Shown here: positions 52,234 through 61,598 of the stretch, one piece after another | Numbering within the stretch: position 1 is the first letter of the stretch | How the letters are laid out: every line of letters begins with the position of its first letter | The notes under the pieces: generated by a model | The model's database searches: none | What the model saw: the letters and a program-made list of their open reading frames with translations, nothing else | What the model was told of the DNA's origin: nothing | Source of the DNA: Clostridia bacterium | GTDB taxonomy: Bacteria > Bacillota > Clostridia > Christensenellales > CAG-138 | Length of the DNA: 64,000 nucleotides | Assembly (NCBI GenBank): GCA_016292635.1 | Contig: JAEDIC010000006.1 | Location: 28,404 to 92,403 of the forward strand | Direction: 5' to 3' | Position numbers and translations under genes: made by a program

Positions 52234-53069
52234 TAGAATCTATATCCGCTATGTTTTCATATTCCTTTATGCTGAGGGCTCTTACTGTGGGCGTTCTGGT
52301 TTCTGTATGCGCGGCGCTTCTGGGCGTAAGCCTTGTGCTTAAGCGCTATTCCATGATAGGAGACGGCCTTTCCCATGTAGGTTTTGGCGCCCTTGCGGTT
52401 GCGGCAGTTACCGGCACGGCTGAGCTTGCCGCGGCCATTCCCGTAGTTGTTGCGGCGGCAGTGCTGCTGCTTCGCATAAGCGAAAATTCCAAAATAAAGG
52501 GAGACGGGGCTATAGCCCTTATCTCCACCGGCTCATTAGCCCTTGGCGTAATGGTCATATCCATGACCAGCGGGGTAAATACCGACATAATGAACTATCT
52601 TTTCGGCAGCATACTTGCCATGAGCGACTCGGACACGGTTATCAGCGCAGTGCTTTGCATAGGGGTGCTCATAGCCTTCCTGATGTTTTATAACCGCATG
52701 TTCGCCGTAACCTTTGACGAGGGCTTTGCCCGGGCAACAGGCTCACCCGCCGGCACATACAATACCCTCCTCGCCTGCCTTACCGCCGTTATAATAGTGC
52801 TGGGCATGCGGATGATGGGCGCGCTGCTCATCTCCAGCCTTATAATATTCCCGCCCCTTACCGCAATGCGCCTGTGCAGAACGTTCCGCGGAACCGTTAT
52901 ATGTTCCGGCATCCTTTCCGGAGTTTGCTTTGTATTGGGAATGTTCATAAGCTTTTTCTGCTCCACCCCCACAGGGGCAAGCGTTGTGGCGGTGAATATA
53001 TTTGCCTTCGCCCTGTTTTCCCTCATCGCATGGGTAAAAGTGTGCCGGGCCAAAGCCGCCCTGTCCTGA
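52230..53069 (+). CDS. zinc/manganese ABC transporter permease (ZnuB-like)
   Basis: 279 residues with eight to nine hydrophobic segments, ABC-3 permease family. Motifs LLGVSLVLKRYSMIGDGLSH and GMRMMGALLISSLIIFPPLT are diagnostic. It overlaps the ATPase gene by 4 bases and is followed by a strong terminator. Confidence 0.95.
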   Translation: MIESISAMFSYSFMLRALTVGVLVSVCAALLGVSLVLKRYSMIGDGLSHVGFGALAVAAVTGTAELAAAIPVVVAAAVLLLRISENSKIKGDGAIALISTGSLALGVMVISMTSGVNTDIMNYLFGSILAMSDSDTVISAVLCIGVLIAFLMFYNRMFAVTFDEGFARATGSPAGTYNTLLACLTAVIIVLGMRMMGALLISSLIIFPPLTAMRLCRTFRGTVICSGILSGVCFVLGMFISFFCSTPTGASVVAVNIFAFALFSLIAWVKVCRAKAALS

Positions 53070-53081
53070 GCCAACCGACAG

Positions 53082-53106
53082 AGCCGCCTTCCCGGCGGCT
53101 TTTTTG
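53082..53106 (+). terminator. terminator of the zinc operon
   Basis: AGCCGCC and GGCGGCT around a short loop, followed by six T. Confidence 0.9.
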
Positions 53107-53239
53107 TTATCGTATATCGTTATAAATTTATCTTTACCGCTTTACTTTTTTGCTGTAATAATATAAGATTTTTATATAAAGGAAAGTATGCAAATACCTG
53201 CCCTGACTATCAAAAAAATACCGCTGCGGAGGAACAGAA

Positions 53240-54007
53240 ATGGCACAGGATATCAACCTGAGACGTCTGGTCATCAAGTCCTTCCACGTTAACTCTGTGG
53301 AATGGGGCGAGCACAACGACGTTACGCCGGACGGCAAAATGACCGTTAGCCGTGAGCTTTTGGATCAGCTCATGGAAGAAAACAAGGACATAATCGAAAA
53401 GATAGACATTCAGCTGATCCAGCCTGACGATCATGACCGCTGGACCAACACTATAATGGACATCATTCCCGTATCCACCAAGGTGCTGGGCATACTGGGC
53501 GAAGGCATCACCCATACCATCACCGGCGTCTATTTCATGATGACCGGCGTGGATGTGGACGGCGTGCAGACCTACGAGTTCGGCTCCTCCGAGGGCAACC
53601 TTAAGGAAAAGCTGTTCCTGAACAAAGCGGGCACCCCCGGCACCAACGATGTTATCATCAGCTTTGACTTCCTGTTCAAGTCCCACATGGGCCAGGATAA
53701 GAACGCCTGCACCCGCGCCCACGGCGCCTGCGATAAGTTTATCCAGAGCTACCGGGATAAGCTCAAGAAGTTCAAGGGGGATCTTTGCACCACCCGCAAT
53801 ACCTACTATGACACCGTTCGCCCCGGCAAAAAGCGCGTGGTCATAATCAAGCAGGTTGCAGGCCAGGGCGCAATGTACGACACCCACCTCTTCGGCAAGG
53901 AGCCCAGCGGCACCGAGGGCAGCAAGAGCATAATCGACATGGGCAATATGCCTGTGATAGTCACCCCAAACGAATACAGGGACGGCATAATCCGTTCCAT
54001 GCAGTAA
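53240..54007 (+). CDS. PrdD-like protein (proline reductase accessory family)
   Basis: 255 residues. The sequence INLRRLVIKSFHVNSVEWGE, DVTPDGKMTVSRELL, GEGITHTITGVYFMMTGVDV and KRVVIIKQVAGQGAMYDTHL is that of the PrdA/PrdD/GrdE-like reductase family, in particular PrdD. PrdD has no known catalytic role. GGAGG lies 8 bases before ATG. The prdE-like gene follows after 19 bases, the usual order. The catalytic prdA, prdB and the electron-transfer prdC are not here. Confidence 0.78.
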   Translation: MAQDINLRRLVIKSFHVNSVEWGEHNDVTPDGKMTVSRELLDQLMEENKDIIEKIDIQLIQPDDHDRWTNTIMDIIPVSTKVLGILGEGITHTITGVYFMMTGVDVDGVQTYEFGSSEGNLKEKLFLNKAGTPGTNDVIISFDFLFKSHMGQDKNACTRAHGACDKFIQSYRDKLKKFKGDLCTTRNTYYDTVRPGKKRVVIIKQVAGQGAMYDTHLFGKEPSGTEGSKSIIDMGNMPVIVTPNEYRDGIIRSMQ

Positions 54008-54026
54008 TAAAAGGAGGAAACGCATA

Positions 54027-54503
54027 ATGGGTATCGGACCTTCCACAAAAGAAACCTCCCTCCATCATTTCCGCGATCCTCTCCTTGAGGTAGTTTCTTC
54101 TGACCCTGAAATCGACCTGATGGGCATAATAATCGTAGGCACTCCCGACGCCGGCGAAGAAAAGCTTCTCGTAGGCACCCGCGCCGCCATCTGGGCAGAG
54201 TGTATGCGTGCCGACGGCGCCATCGTATCCTCCGATGGCTGGGGCAACAGCGACGTTGACTACACCAACACCGTATACCAGCTGGGCATTCGGGGCATCC
54301 CCGTAACCGGCCTCAACTTCAGCGGCACCATGGCTCAGTTCGTCGTAACCAACGAATACCTTGACGCCATAGTTGACATCAACAAGAACCCCGAAGGCAT
54401 CGAGAGTGAAAACGTTGGCGAAAACGCCGCCGACGCCCTTGACGCCCGCAAGGCCCTTGCTATGCTCAAGATAAAGATGCGCAAGAAGGAGCAGCAGGGC
54501 TAA
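54027..54503 (+). CDS. PrdE-like protein
   Basis: 158 residues. The whole protein (GIGPSTKETSLHHFRDPLLE, MGIIIVGTPDAGEEKLLVGT, SDGWGNSDVDYTNTVYQLG) is like PrdE of proline-reductase clusters and the beta half of betaine reductase component B. Cytoplasmic. AGGAGG precedes ATG. Operon with prdD, ending in a terminator. Confidence 0.8.
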   Translation: MGIGPSTKETSLHHFRDPLLEVVSSDPEIDLMGIIIVGTPDAGEEKLLVGTRAAIWAECMRADGAIVSSDGWGNSDVDYTNTVYQLGIRGIPVTGLNFSGTMAQFVVTNEYLDAIVDINKNPEGIESENVGENAADALDARKALAMLKIKMRKKEQQG

Positions 54504-54532
54504 GCCCTTATAAGAAAACAATTTCAATGTAA

Positions 54533-54566
54533 TAATGATCCCCCCGCATAGCGGGGGGATTATTAT
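54533..54566 (+). terminator. terminator of prdD-prdE
   Basis: ATCCCCCCGC and GCGGGGGGAT pair around ATA, followed by TATTATT; a very stable stem. Confidence 0.85.
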
Positions 54567-54697
54567 TGTCTGGAAAATCCTCAATGGCGTTCTTTATATA
54601 TATGTGCTATAATATATAAAGTATATTGTGGGCGTATGTCTTTTTGCCCACAGCGGGTCATATTTTTTCAAAGCAGATTCTGAAAGGAGAAATAGAA

Positions 54698-56005
54698 ATG
54701 GGACTTTTGAAAGCAGGCATAGGCGCTTTGAGCGGCGTATTGGCAGATCAGTGGCGTGAGTATTTCTACTGCGAAGCAATATCTGAGGACGTTCTGGTAA
54801 AGAAAGGCATGAAGCGCACCAGCGGGCGCAGCTCCAATACCAGAAGCGAGGACAATATCATCTCCAACGGCGCCATAATAGCCGTAAACGAAGGCCAGTG
54901 CATGATGATCGTAGAGCAGGGCGCCATAGTTGAATTCTGCGCCGAGCCCGGCGAGTTCGTATGGGATAACTCCACTGAGCCCACCATTTTCTACGGCTCC
55001 TTCAACGAAAGCCTTGCCTCCGTTTGGGAAACCCTTAAAAAGCGTTTCACCCTTGGTGGCGATACCGGCAAGGATCAGCGTATATACTACTTTAACACCA
55101 AGGAAATAATCGGCAATAAGTACGGCACCGCAAACCCCGTGCCCTTCCGTGTTGTATACAGCAACATCGGCGCCGGCCTTGATCTTGAGGTTTCCGTAAA
55201 GTGCTTCGGCGAATATTCCTACAAGCTCTCCAACCCCATGCTGTTTTACAAGAACGTATGCGGCAACGTATCCTCCGACTATACCCGTGACAAGATAGAC
55301 AGCCAGATGCGCTCTGAGCTTATGAACGCGCTGCAGCCCGCCTTCTCCCGCATCAGCGAAATGGGCATCAAATACAGCGCCCTGCCCGGCCGCACCACCG
55401 AGCTTACCGAGATTCTCAATAACGAGCTTTCCTCCAAGTGGCGTGATCTCAGGGGCATTGAGATAGTCTCCATAGCCATCAGCTCCATTAAGGCCAGCGA
55501 TGAGGACGAAAATCGCATCAAGGAACTGCAGCAGAGCGCGGCCCTTACCAACCCCGCCATGGCAGCGGCACACCTTGCCAGCGCGCAGGCCTCCGCAATG
55601 CAGAACGCTGCTAAGAACGAAGGCAGCGGCGCGTTTGCCGCCTTTGCAGGCCTTAATATGGCAGGCGCCGCCGGCGGAGCGAATATCGGCTCCCTGTTCC
55701 AGATGGGCGCCCAGCAGCAGGCGGCAGCACCCGCGGCAGCCCCCGCAAACAGCTGGACCTGCGCCTGCGGCGCGGCGAACACCGGCAAGTTCTGCCCCAA
55801 CTGCGGCGCGTCCAACGGCTGGAAGTGCACCTGCGGCGCTGTAAACAAGGGTAATTTCTGCGCTGATTGCGGCGCAAAGAAGCCCTCCGCCGCCCCCACC
55901 TACAGGTGCGATAAGTGCGGCTGGCAGCCCGAAGACCCCGCCAATCCTCCCAAGTTCTGCCCCGAGTGCGGCGACCCCTTTGATGACGGCGACATACAGG
56001 GCTAA
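54698..56005 (+). CDS. SPFH domain / virion-core-like protein with zinc ribbons
   Basis: 435 residues. An SPFH/Band-7-like domain (about 40-260: AIIAVNEGQCMMIVEQGAIV, PGEFVWDNSTEPTIFYGSF), an Ala-rich helix (AALTNPAMAAAHLASAQASA) and a C-terminal set of three zinc ribbons (CACGAANTGKFCPNCGA, CTCGAVNKGNFCADCGA, CDKCGWQPEDPANPPKFCPE). It is the YdjI type. Relatives are linked to membrane organisation with PspA-like proteins. AAGGAG is 10 bases before ATG. An extended TGNTATAAT -10 box lies at 54605-54613. Confidence 0.88.
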   Translation: MGLLKAGIGALSGVLADQWREYFYCEAISEDVLVKKGMKRTSGRSSNTRSEDNIISNGAIIAVNEGQCMMIVEQGAIVEFCAEPGEFVWDNSTEPTIFYGSFNESLASVWETLKKRFTLGGDTGKDQRIYYFNTKEIIGNKYGTANPVPFRVVYSNIGAGLDLEVSVKCFGEYSYKLSNPMLFYKNVCGNVSSDYTRDKIDSQMRSELMNALQPAFSRISEMGIKYSALPGRTTELTEILNNELSSKWRDLRGIEIVSIAISSIKASDEDENRIKELQQSAALTNPAMAAAHLASAQASAMQNAAKNEGSGAFAAFAGLNMAGAAGGANIGSLFQMGAQQQAAAPAAAPANSWTCACGAANTGKFCPNCGASNGWKCTCGAVNKGNFCADCGAKKPSAAPTYRCDKCGWQPEDPANPPKFCPECGDPFDDGDIQG

Positions 56006-56019
56006 TTTTTGACCTTCCT

Positions 56020-56050
56020 AAAAAGGGGGCGGCATTCCCCGCCCTCTTTT
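56020..56050 (+). terminator. terminator of the SPFH gene
   Basis: AAAAGGGGGCGG and CCGCCCTCTTTT around CATTCC. Confidence 0.75.
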
Positions 56051-56187
56051 ATAAAATTATAAAATCCGCAATTCTTTCCATATTCACCATGTCCCAAAGC
56101 CGGGCATACTAACCGATATCCCCTTTACCATACATTAAATTCGATAATTCACCGGGTCCGTTTCATCCGGACAAGGGAGGTACATAT

Positions 56188-58068
56188 ATGATAAACATGG
56201 GCTTTGTGCGAATCGCCGCCGCAACCCCAAAAACCACATTGGCGAACCCTTCTGCAAACGGCAAAAGCATACTTTCCCTGTATAAGCAGGCGGATGCCGC
56301 CGGCTGCTCATTGGTGGTATTCCCTGAGCTTGCTCTTACCGGCTGCACCTGCGGAGACCTTTTCCGCCAATCCGCCCTGCTTAAAGCTGCGGAAGCCGCA
56401 TTGGAAAATCTGCTGTCCGCCACCGCAGACCTTGACGCCATTGCGGTGATAGGTTTGCCCGTAAAGCATCTTGGCAGGGTATACGACTGCGCCGCCCTTA
56501 TACAGCACGGAAAGCTTCTTGGCGTAGTTCCCCGCAAGGACATGCCCGCGAAAAGCGAGCTTTATGAATCTCGTGTATTTTCCCCCGGCGAAGGAATATC
56601 CTCCGAAATAACCCTCGCAGGGGAAACCGCGCCATTCTCTCAGGATATGCTTTTGCGATGCGCAGAGCTGCCCGCCTTTACCTTCGGCGTGGCTGTTGGG
56701 GACGAGCTTATGTGCCCCAATGCCCATGGTGATGTCCTTGCCAATATGGGAGCCGCCGTCATCGCGAACCCCACCGCCACAAGCGAGCTTGTTCATCGTG
56801 AGGAGCAGCGCCGTGTGATGTACGCCGCATCCTCCGCCCGTCTCTGCTGCGCCTATGCCGTGGCAAACCCCGGCATTGGGGAATCCACCACCGATATGGT
56901 ATTCTCAGGCCACAGCCTTATTGTCGAGCGGGGCCGTGTGCTGAATGAAAGCGCTCCCTTTACCGATGGCCTTATCTATTCCGATGTGGATGTGGAAATG
57001 CTCATGGCGGAGCGCAATCAGCCCGAACAAGCTCATCCTGCCGTAGAGTTCCATATACTCTCCCGTGCCTCCCTTGAGCGGAAGATAAGCCCCTCCCCAT
57101 TCATACCCGAAGACCCGGCACGCGCAGAGCGTATTCTTGACATACAGGCCCATAGCCTTGCCCGCCGGATGAGCCACGTTAACGCGAAAGCCCTGATTAT
57201 AGGCATATCCGGCGGCCTTGATTCCTGCCTTGCTCTGATAGTATCAGTCCGGGCGCTGGATATACTGAACCGACCCCACGACGATATTCTGGCAATAACC
57301 ATGCCCTGCTTCGGCACAACGGGCCGCACCCGGGGAAATGCCGAAATACTCTGCAATGAGCTGGGCGTGACCTTCCGTGAAATACCCATTGGCGACAGCG
57401 TAAACCAGCACTTTGCGGACATCGGCCATGACCCCGCCGACCATAACGTTACCTTTGAAAATGCGCAGGCCCGAGAGCGCACCCAGGTGCTTATGGACAT
57501 TGCCAATATGAAAAACGGCCTCGTCGTAGGCACGGGCGACCTGTCCGAGCTTGCCCTTGGCTGGGCTACCTTCAACGGCGACCATATGTCCATGTACGGC
57601 GTCAACGCAGACGTGCCCAAGACCCTTGTTCGGTATCTTGTGCGTCATTACGCGGAGCAGTCCTCCCCCGCTCTTAAGGCGGTTCTTCTGGATATACTGG
57701 ATACCCCCGTATCCCCGGAGCTGCTGCCCGCCGAGGCGGATGGAGATATGACCCAGTTTACCGAAGACCTTGTGGGGCCATATGAGCTGCATGATTTTTT
57801 CCTGTTTTACTTCCTGCGCTTTGGCTTTGGACCGGATAAGATATTTAAGCTTGCCTGCCATGCCTTCAAGGGAGAATATTCCGAGGAGGTCATCGCCAGG
57901 TGGCTGTCCACCTTCCTGCGCCGCTTCTTCGCCCAGCAGTTCAAGCGCAGCTGTCTGCCTGATGGCCCAAAAGTGGGCTCCGTTGGCGTATCCCCCCGTG
58001 GGGACTGGCGTATGCCCAGCGACGCCATGTGGACGGCATGGAAGGATATGCTGCCCACCGTCAGGTAA
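56188..58068 (+). CDS. nadE: NAD+ synthase, glutamine-dependent type with an altered glutaminase site
   Basis: 626 residues: N-terminal nitrilase-like glutaminase domain (1-280) and C-terminal synthase domain (P-loop SGGLDS at 341-346, FATFNGDHMSMYG-type NGDHMSMYGVNADVPKT). In the glutaminase, Glu47 (FPELALTG) and Lys117 (PRKDMPAK) are present, but the nucleophile motif, normally EICEDLW, reads AVGDELM, with Gly171 in place of Cys. If correct the enzyme could not use glutamine and would need ammonia. It makes NAD from deamido-NAD. GGGAGG lies 9 bases before ATG; terminator directly after the gene. Confidence 0.93.
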   Translation: MINMGFVRIAAATPKTTLANPSANGKSILSLYKQADAAGCSLVVFPELALTGCTCGDLFRQSALLKAAEAALENLLSATADLDAIAVIGLPVKHLGRVYDCAALIQHGKLLGVVPRKDMPAKSELYESRVFSPGEGISSEITLAGETAPFSQDMLLRCAELPAFTFGVAVGDELMCPNAHGDVLANMGAAVIANPTATSELVHREEQRRVMYAASSARLCCAYAVANPGIGESTTDMVFSGHSLIVERGRVLNESAPFTDGLIYSDVDVEMLMAERNQPEQAHPAVEFHILSRASLERKISPSPFIPEDPARAERILDIQAHSLARRMSHVNAKALIIGISGGLDSCLALIVSVRALDILNRPHDDILAITMPCFGTTGRTRGNAEILCNELGVTFREIPIGDSVNQHFADIGHDPADHNVTFENAQARERTQVLMDIANMKNGLVVGTGDLSELALGWATFNGDHMSMYGVNADVPKTLVRYLVRHYAEQSSPALKAVLLDILDTPVSPELLPAEADGDMTQFTEDLVGPYELHDFFLFYFLRFGFGPDKIFKLACHAFKGEYSEEVIARWLSTFLRRFFAQQFKRSCLPDGPKVGSVGVSPRGDWRMPSDAMWTAWKDMLPTVR

Positions 58069-58484
58069 ACACCGCATACATCCCGCCGCAGACGCTTTCT
58101 GCGGCGGTTTTATATTTAGGCGAACGATTACGCTGTAGATAGAATAAGTTTTGATAGTATCCTTTATCTAAAACCACCCCCCGCCCTTATATGAAGCTTC
58201 GCCCTAATGGGCGAAGTGGGCGGCGTTAAGAATATCACTTCGCTTAAGTCAACGCACAGCAAAGGGGCGTCTTGTCCATCCCTTCTTAACGCCTCCCCGG
58301 CTTGGCCCGCAGGGCGAGGCTGCCAATATGGTTGGGGTTAGGGTAGTAAAATAAAGCCGCGCAAACTTATCCCAATTACAGCAACAGCTTTTCCACCGAC
58401 AGAAGCAGCCTTCGCCCATACCTCCGCATTCCCTTTAATATAACAAAACAGCCGCACAATGTGCGGCTATTTTGCGCTTCTGCC
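58069..58484. other. intergenic dispersed repeat region
   Basis: No gene. 58083-58111 is the nadE terminator (CCGCCGCAGA/TCTGCGGCGG, TTTT). 58180-58224 is the second copy of the nested hairpin of 44133-44177. 58445-58473 (AGCCGCAC/GTGCGGCT, TTTT both ways) is the terminator of the convergent peptidase gene. Confidence 0.6.
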
Positions 58485-60221
58485 TTATATCTCCCTCGTC
58501 TCCTGCTTCAGCCATTCCCGCTCATCTTCCGTCATGAGGGGGGAAAGCTTCTCATACACCTCTTTGTGATACCTGTTCAGCCGCTCTCTGCCCTGCTCGG
58601 TAAGGGTATCAATATCCACCGCGTCAAGGTCAATGGGGGCAAAGGTAAGGCTGCGGAAGCCAAGGAAGCCATTTTCCTCCTCAACGCATTCTACAAGGTT
58701 CTCAATGCGCACGCCGTATTGATTTTCCACATATACACCCGGTTCGTCGGAGGTTATCATGCCGGGCATAAGCTCCCCCCTATCCGAGCGGGAAGTCTTT
58801 TGCCAGCGGAAGCCGTTTGGCCCCTCGTGTACCGACAGCATACAGCCCACGCCGTGGCCGGTGCCGTGGTTGTAGTCCATTCCCCGCTGCCAAAGCGGCA
58901 TACGGGCAATGGCGTCAAGGTGATATCCCGCGCAGCCCTTGGGGAACTTTGCGTCCATAAGGGCCAGCATTCCCTCCAATACAAGGGTATAGCCCACCTT
59001 CTGCTCATATGGAACCGGGCCCATGGAGATGGTGCGGGTTATGTCGGTAGTCCCGCCGTAATACTGTCCGCCGGAATCCACAAGGAGCAATCCGTGGGGC
59101 TCAATGGGTATATCCGTATCGGCGTTTGCGGAGTAGTGTACTATCGCGGCGTGGGGGCCATAGCCGCAGATGGTGGAAAAGCTTTCGTCTATGCAGCCCT
59201 CCTGCTCACGGCGAAGCTGGCCCATCTTTTCCCCGGCCTGCATTTCGGTTATGCCCTTATGGGCGTTCTGCTTTATCCAGCGGATAAACCTGGAAACCGC
59301 AACCCCGTCCTTCAGGTGGTTCAGGCGGGAATATTTAAGCTCCGCGTCATTCTTCACCGCCTTCATAAGGGATATGGCGTCATAGTCTATTACGTTGGAC
59401 CTGTCGCACAGGTCAAGATACAGCCGGTAATTCAGCTTGCCCAAGGGGGCCATCACTTTGTGCTCCGCCCCATAGCGGGATATAAAGGAATATATGCCGT
59501 TATAGGGCAATACCTCCACCCCTGCGGCAGCCATATCCTCCATAATGGGGGCGGCCTTCTTCTCATCCATAAAGAGATAGGCCCTTTCCTTTTCAACTAT
59601 GCCATAGCACAGCGCAACGGGCAAATACTTTACATCCGCCCCCCGAATATTAAACAGCCACGCCCCGTCCTCAAGGGCGCTTATAATGTATGCATCCGCT
59701 CCCTGCTCCGCCATCTGCTTCCGTACGGCAGTCAGCTTGTCCGCTGTGGAGCGGCCTGTATACTCACAGCCTAAGCTGTATGCAGGCTCGGGGGAGAGGG
59801 GTGGTCTGTTTTCCCATGCCTCATCTATAAGGCCCGGAAAATCCACGAGCTTAACGCCCCTATTCGCAAGGTCCTTGCCCTCTGCGGCGGTAAGAGTGCG
59901 AAAATCCGCCCCCAGAGTGCCCTTAAGGTTTGCCTCCGCCCAGTCGTATATATCCGGCACGCCGCTTTGGCCCATTTTAAAGAGGGTTATGCCGGAGCCC
60001 TCAAGCTCCCTCTCCGCCTGAAGGAAATACCTTCCGTCGGTCCATAGGCCCGCTTCATCGGCGGTTACGGCCATTGTGCCGGCGCTTCCGGTAAAGCCGG
60101 AAAAATGGCGGCGTACCTTGTAATGCTCGCCGGGATATTCCGAACCATGGGGATCTGCCGTGGGTATGAGGAACATATCCGCGCCTGCCGCTGCCATTGC
60201 GGCTCTCAGGGACTTAAGCAT
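58485..60221 (-). CDS. Xaa-Pro aminopeptidase (M24B)
   Basis: 578 residues in the three-domain form: two creatinase-like N-terminal domains (about 1-300) and a C-terminal metallo-aminopeptidase. Metal ligands visible: DSGGQYYGGTTDITRT (two Asp), GHGVGCMLSVHEGP (His), TSDEPGVYVENQYG (Glu) and IRIENLVECVEEE (Glu). It removes N-terminal residues before proline. The long form resembles eukaryotic APP1 and many Firmicutes enzymes. Start ATG at 60221 has a GGAGG-like site (GGAGGTAA). Confidence 0.95.
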   Translation of the reverse strand: MLKSLRAAMAAAGADMFLIPTADPHGSEYPGEHYKVRRHFSGFTGSAGTMAVTADEAGLWTDGRYFLQAERELEGSGITLFKMGQSGVPDIYDWAEANLKGTLGADFRTLTAAEGKDLANRGVKLVDFPGLIDEAWENRPPLSPEPAYSLGCEYTGRSTADKLTAVRKQMAEQGADAYIISALEDGAWLFNIRGADVKYLPVALCYGIVEKERAYLFMDEKKAAPIMEDMAAAGVEVLPYNGIYSFISRYGAEHKVMAPLGKLNYRLYLDLCDRSNVIDYDAISLMKAVKNDAELKYSRLNHLKDGVAVSRFIRWIKQNAHKGITEMQAGEKMGQLRREQEGCIDESFSTICGYGPHAAIVHYSANADTDIPIEPHGLLLVDSGGQYYGGTTDITRTISMGPVPYEQKVGYTLVLEGMLALMDAKFPKGCAGYHLDAIARMPLWQRGMDYNHGTGHGVGCMLSVHEGPNGFRWQKTSRSDRGELMPGMITSDEPGVYVENQYGVRIENLVECVEEENGFLGFRSLTFAPIDLDAVDIDTLTEQGRERLNRYHKEVYEKLSPLMTEDEREWLKQETREI

Positions 60222-60374
60222 ATAATTACCTCCAATGGAATTTATTTATCACTTCAGGAAGCCATGGTCTTTTCATTAATATACACCATCCTCTTTCCTT
60301 TTTCCAGATGCTATTCCCCCAAAGATATGGTATGATAATATTGGTATAAAATAATCATATAAAGGAGGGGCGTT

Positions 60375-61598
60375 ATGGCGGTATTCAGCGGCATACTTTC
60401 GGGCTCTGTTCCCGCCATGCCCTCAAAGAGCATGAGCCACCGGGCGGTTATTTCCGCCGCCCTCGCCCATGGTGAAAGCACCGTAAGCAATATCCTGCTG
60501 TCGGATGACATATCCGCAACGGCAAAGTGCGTTCAGGCTCTGGGCGCGCAGGTGGATTTCGCGTCCGATACCCTCAGAATAAAGGGGATAACAGGCCGCC
60601 GCTCCCAGGCAATACTCCACTGTGGGGAAAGCGGCTCCACATACCGAATGCTGTATCCCGCAGCCCCCCTCATTGCGGACAAGGCGGAATTTATACTGTC
60701 CCCCTCCCTTGCCCGCCGCCCCATGCAGCCCATTATAGAATTGCTCAAAAGTCACGGGGTTGACGCACGGGCCTCAAGCCTGTCCGGGAGATATTCCCCC
60801 GGCAGCTTCAGCATACCCGGCAATATATCATCCCAGTTTATAAGCGGGCTGATATTCGCCCTGTCAATGCTCCATGAAGAGAGCCGCATAATACCCACCA
60901 CCGAAATACAAGGCTCGGGCTATATAGAAATGACCCGTGCCTGCATCCATTTTTTCGGCGGGGATACCGCATGGAAGGATGGGGCGATAATCGTCCGTCC
61001 CGCAAACCTCCACGGCGCAAATATCTCCATCCCCGGCGATTTCACCCACGCCGCAATGTACCTTGCCGCCGGCGCGGTATACGGCAATGTGACAGTTACC
61101 GGCCTTGCCCCCAATACGCTTCAGGGAGATGCGGTAATTCTTGATATACTTTCCCGCATGGGGGCAGCGGTCGAGGTAAGTGACAGCTCCGTATCCGTAT
61201 CCAATGGCCACCTTATCGGCACGGAAGTGGACGCAGGGGACACTCCTGATATTATCCCCGCCGTAGCCGTTGTGGCCTGCGCCGCCCGGGGTGAAACAAG
61301 GGTGTTCAACGCGTCCCGTCTGCGCCTGAAGGAATCCGACAGGATAGCCGCCATAGTATCCGAGCTTTCCCGCCTGGGTGCGGATATACGGGAAACAGAG
61401 GACGGTTTTATCATCCGGGGGGGCAAAAGGCTCTGCAGCGGCAGCTGCTCCGCCCATAACGACCACCGCATCGCCATGATGCTGTCTGTGATGGGAGGGC
61501 TGTGCGGCGGTGTGGAGATAGATTCTCCCCATTGCGTCAGCAAGTCCGCCCCCCGCTTTTTTGATGAATTCACCACCCTCGGAGGTAAGATTAAATGA
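60375..61598 (+). CDS. aroA: 3-phosphoshikimate 1-carboxyvinyltransferase
   Basis: 407 residues, EPSP synthase. Motifs PSKSMSHRAVISAALAHGES, GESGSTYRMLYPAA, SSQFISGLIFAL, GDFTHAAMYLAAGAV and the LRLKESDRIAA signature, plus HNDHRIAMMLSV. It joins phosphoenolpyruvate to shikimate-3-phosphate. The insertion-free length (407) is at the short end of the family. AAGGAGG is 6 bases before ATG. First gene of aroA-aroC-aroK. Confidence 0.96.
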   Translation: MAVFSGILSGSVPAMPSKSMSHRAVISAALAHGESTVSNILLSDDISATAKCVQALGAQVDFASDTLRIKGITGRRSQAILHCGESGSTYRMLYPAAPLIADKAEFILSPSLARRPMQPIIELLKSHGVDARASSLSGRYSPGSFSIPGNISSQFISGLIFALSMLHEESRIIPTTEIQGSGYIEMTRACIHFFGGDTAWKDGAIIVRPANLHGANISIPGDFTHAAMYLAAGAVYGNVTVTGLAPNTLQGDAVILDILSRMGAAVEVSDSSVSVSNGHLIGTEVDAGDTPDIIPAVAVVACAARGETRVFNASRLRLKESDRIAAIVSELSRLGADIRETEDGFIIRGGKRLCSGSCSAHNDHRIAMMLSVMGGLCGGVEIDSPHCVSKSAPRFFDEFTTLGGKIK

